Source: Gammaproteobacteria bacterium
Lineage (GTDB): Bacteria > Pseudomonadota > Gammaproteobacteria > Thiohalorhabdales > Thiohalorhabdaceae
Direction of reading: 5' to 3'
Length of the DNA stretch: 7,168 nt
Assembly: GCA_018609925.1 (NCBI GenBank)
Contig: JAHEOG010000211.1
Coordinates: 1-7,168, forward strand
Shown: positions 6,038 through 7,168 of the stretch, piece by piece
How positions within the stretch are numbered: the stretch's first letter is position 1
Layout: each line of letters begins with the position of its first letter
Notes under the pieces: generated by a model
What the model was told of the DNA's origin: nothing
Database searches by the model: none
Seen by the model: the letters and a program-made list of their open reading frames with translations, nothing else
Position numbers and translations under genes: made by a program

Positions 6038-6763
6038 CTACCTGTCCGGGGAGGCCGGCAGCCGGAGGAGATCCAGCAACCCGGGAAAGGAATCGGTGAC
6101 CCGGTGGGCACCGAGGCGGGTCACATCCTCGCCCCGATTGTAGCCATAGGTCACGCACACCACGTAGCAGCCCGCCTCCAGCCCGGCGTTCACGTCATTG
6201 GCCGAATCCCCCACGAAGACTGCGTCGTCGGAAGCCACCCCGAGGTCCTCCAGGGCGCGGCGAACGCCTTCGGGGTCGGGCTTCTTGTGGGTAACCTGAT
6301 CCCCCGAAACCACGGCTCCGAGGTAGGGAAGGATGCCCGTCGCCTCCAGCAGAGGCTCGGTGAAGGCCCCCGCTTTATTGGTGATCAACGCCATGGGCAG
6401 ACCGCCCTGCCGAAAGCGGTCCAACGTCTCGATCACCCCTGGGTAGGGCAAGGTGGCATCGGTAAAGCAATCACCGTAGTGGACCATGAAGCGCTCGTGG
6501 GCCTGGTCCAGGAGGGCATCGTCATACCCCCCGCTGGCTTCCAGGCCTCGCCGGACCAGCGCACGGACCCCATCCCCGATCCAGGCCCGTACTTGGTCCT
6601 CGTCAACCTCGGAGCGCCCCAGCTCGACGAGGGTCCGGTTGAGACCGGTCATCAAATCACCGGCGGTGTCCAGGATGGTGCCGTCCAAGTCGAGCAGCAG
6701 GGCCTTGGCCGGCAGCCGGGATTCGCCCGTACCGCTTCGGTCGGGGGCGGGCTCCCCGCTCAT
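6038..6763 (-). CDS. gph: Phosphoglycolate phosphatase (HAD superfamily)
   Basis: A 241-residue HAD-superfamily phosphatase, called as the enzyme that dephosphorylates 2-phosphoglycolate. That compound arises from DNA-end repair and, in autotrophs, from Rubisco oxygenation. Numbered from the ATG, motif I is DLDGTILDT (25-33) with nucleophile Asp25 and acid/base Asp27. Motif II is LITNK (126-130), motif III is the Lys of HKKPDP (159-164), and motif IV is VGDSANDV (184-191) with Asp186 and Asp190. A helical cap of the Gph type lies between motifs I and II (about 35-105). The ATG at 6763 overlaps the rpe stop by one base; an in-frame GTG at 6766 is an equally plausible start adding one residue. 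Adjacency to rpe and trpE matches the usual proteobacterial gph. Related HAD phosphatases share these motifs, so the substrate rests largely on context. Confidence 0.92.
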   Translation of the reverse strand: MSGEPAPDRSGTGESRLPAKALLLDLDGTILDTAGDLMTGLNRTLVELGRSEVDEDQVRAWIGDGVRALVRRGLEASGGYDDALLDQAHERFMVHYGDCFTDATLPYPGVIETLDRFRQGGLPMALITNKAGAFTEPLLEATGILPYLGAVVSGDQVTHKKPDPEGVRRALEDLGVASDDAVFVGDSANDVNAGLEAGCYVVCVTYGYNRGEDVTRLGAHRVTDSFPGLLDLLRLPASPDR

Positions 6764-7168
6764 CACCGGCCCACCGCGGCCAGGGCATCCCGGAACTCCT
6801 GGATCCGGGCCTCGTAGTTCTCGGCCTTAAAGATTCCCGAGCCGCTGACGAAGACATCCGCCCCCGCCTCGGCCACTCGGGCCACATTGTCAACCTTGAT
6901 GCCGCCGTCCACTTCCAGCTCTACGGGCCGGCTGGAGGCATCAATCCGCTTTCGGACCCGCTGCAGCTTGTCGATAGCGGACTCGATGAACTTCTGTCCG
7001 CCGAAGCCGGGATTCACCGACATCACAAGCACCAGATCGATCTCGTCCAGCAGATAGTCCAACCAGTCCACCGGCGTCCCCGGGTTCAGTGAAAGCCCGA
7101 CCCGGCAACCGTGGTCCTTGATGAGCTGGGCGGTCCGATGGGGATGCCGCGAGGCTTCGGGGTGGAAG
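6763..7168 (-). CDS. rpe: Ribulose-phosphate 3-epimerase (5' part outside window)
   Basis: The C-terminal 134 residues of a cytoplasmic (beta/alpha)8 epimerase that interconverts ribulose-5-phosphate and xylulose-5-phosphate in the pentose phosphate and Calvin cycles. The frame is open to the window edge and begins with FHPEASRHPHRTAQLIK (7117-7167). That is followed by GLSLNPGTP, the hallmark MSVNPGFGGQKF with the flexible phosphate-gripping loop, LEVDGGIK with the metal-binding Asp, and GADVFVSGSGIF. The N-terminal half of the barrel, with the other metal ligands, is not visible. An open frame can be started at 7071, but conserved Rpe sequence continues upstream of it, so that is not the true start. 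The stop codon TGA (6763-6765) overlaps the gph start, pointing to co-transcription. Identity is secure; a role in carbon fixation is only a possibility. Confidence 0.96.
   Translation of the reverse strand, partial: FHPEASRHPHRTAQLIKDHGCRVGLSLNPGTPVDWLDYLLDEIDLVLVMSVNPGFGGQKFIESAIDKLQRVRKRIDASSRPVELEVDGGIKVDNVARVAEAGADVFVSGSGIFKAENYEARIQEFRDALAAVGR

Noticed and set aside
5474..6817. 447-codon open frame on the plus strand
   Set aside because: It is antisense to trpE and gph, with composition typical of an antisense shadow frame and no domain signature.
7069..7071. Start codon for rpe inside the window
   Set aside because: It is an internal GTG (Val). Conserved Rpe sequence continues in frame to the window edge, so the gene is cut by the window rather than short.

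Overview
This is a GC-rich chromosomal window in which every gene I can support lies on the minus strand, so transcription runs from high to low coordinates. Reading downstream, the order is rpe (its 5' part is outside the window), gph, trpE, trpG, trpD, trpC, a Tat-exported flavoprotein of the flavocytochrome c sulfide dehydrogenase type, and an Hsp20 small heat-shock protein. The rpe-gph-trpEGDC order is familiar from gammaproteobacteria. With the high GC content and the sulfide-dehydrogenase-like flavoprotein, it suggests a gammaproteobacterium, possibly a sulfur-oxidising one. That placement is inference and cannot be pushed to a genus from this window.

Positions 7168 to about 2047 form a tight operon. 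rpe and gph overlap by 1 or 4 nt, depending on the gph start. gph and trpE are 12 nt apart, trpE and trpG share an ATGA overlap, trpG and trpD are 6 nt apart, and trpD and trpC share an ATGA overlap. Rpe interconverts ribulose-5-P and xylulose-5-P, and Gph removes phosphate from 2-phosphoglycolate. TrpE and TrpG make anthranilate from chorismate and glutamine. TrpD adds phosphoribose, and TrpC closes the indole ring to give indole-3-glycerol phosphate. trpF, trpB and trpA are not in the window, and there is no room for a leader-peptide attenuator directly before trpE.

A 49-nt gap (1998-2046) with a nested inverted repeat separates trpC from the flavoprotein gene. This protein has a twin-arginine signal, an FAD-binding motif and the two cysteines expected for the redox disulfide. 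It appears to have serine where the classical enzyme has the cysteine that binds FAD covalently. No cytochrome subunit gene is beside it within the window.

The last gap (530-635, 106 nt) precedes the hsp20 gene and is the most interesting non-coding stretch. It holds a candidate heat-shock sigma-factor promoter, with a good -10 and a weak -35. A very short inferred leader follows, in which the Shine-Dalgarno sequence is the 3' arm of a 6-bp hairpin, a layout that would suit an RNA thermometer. A possible terminator stem follows hsp20 at the window edge. Most of the window is conventional metabolism. I see no mobile element, CRISPR array, tRNA or rRNA, and no clearly new multi-gene system.
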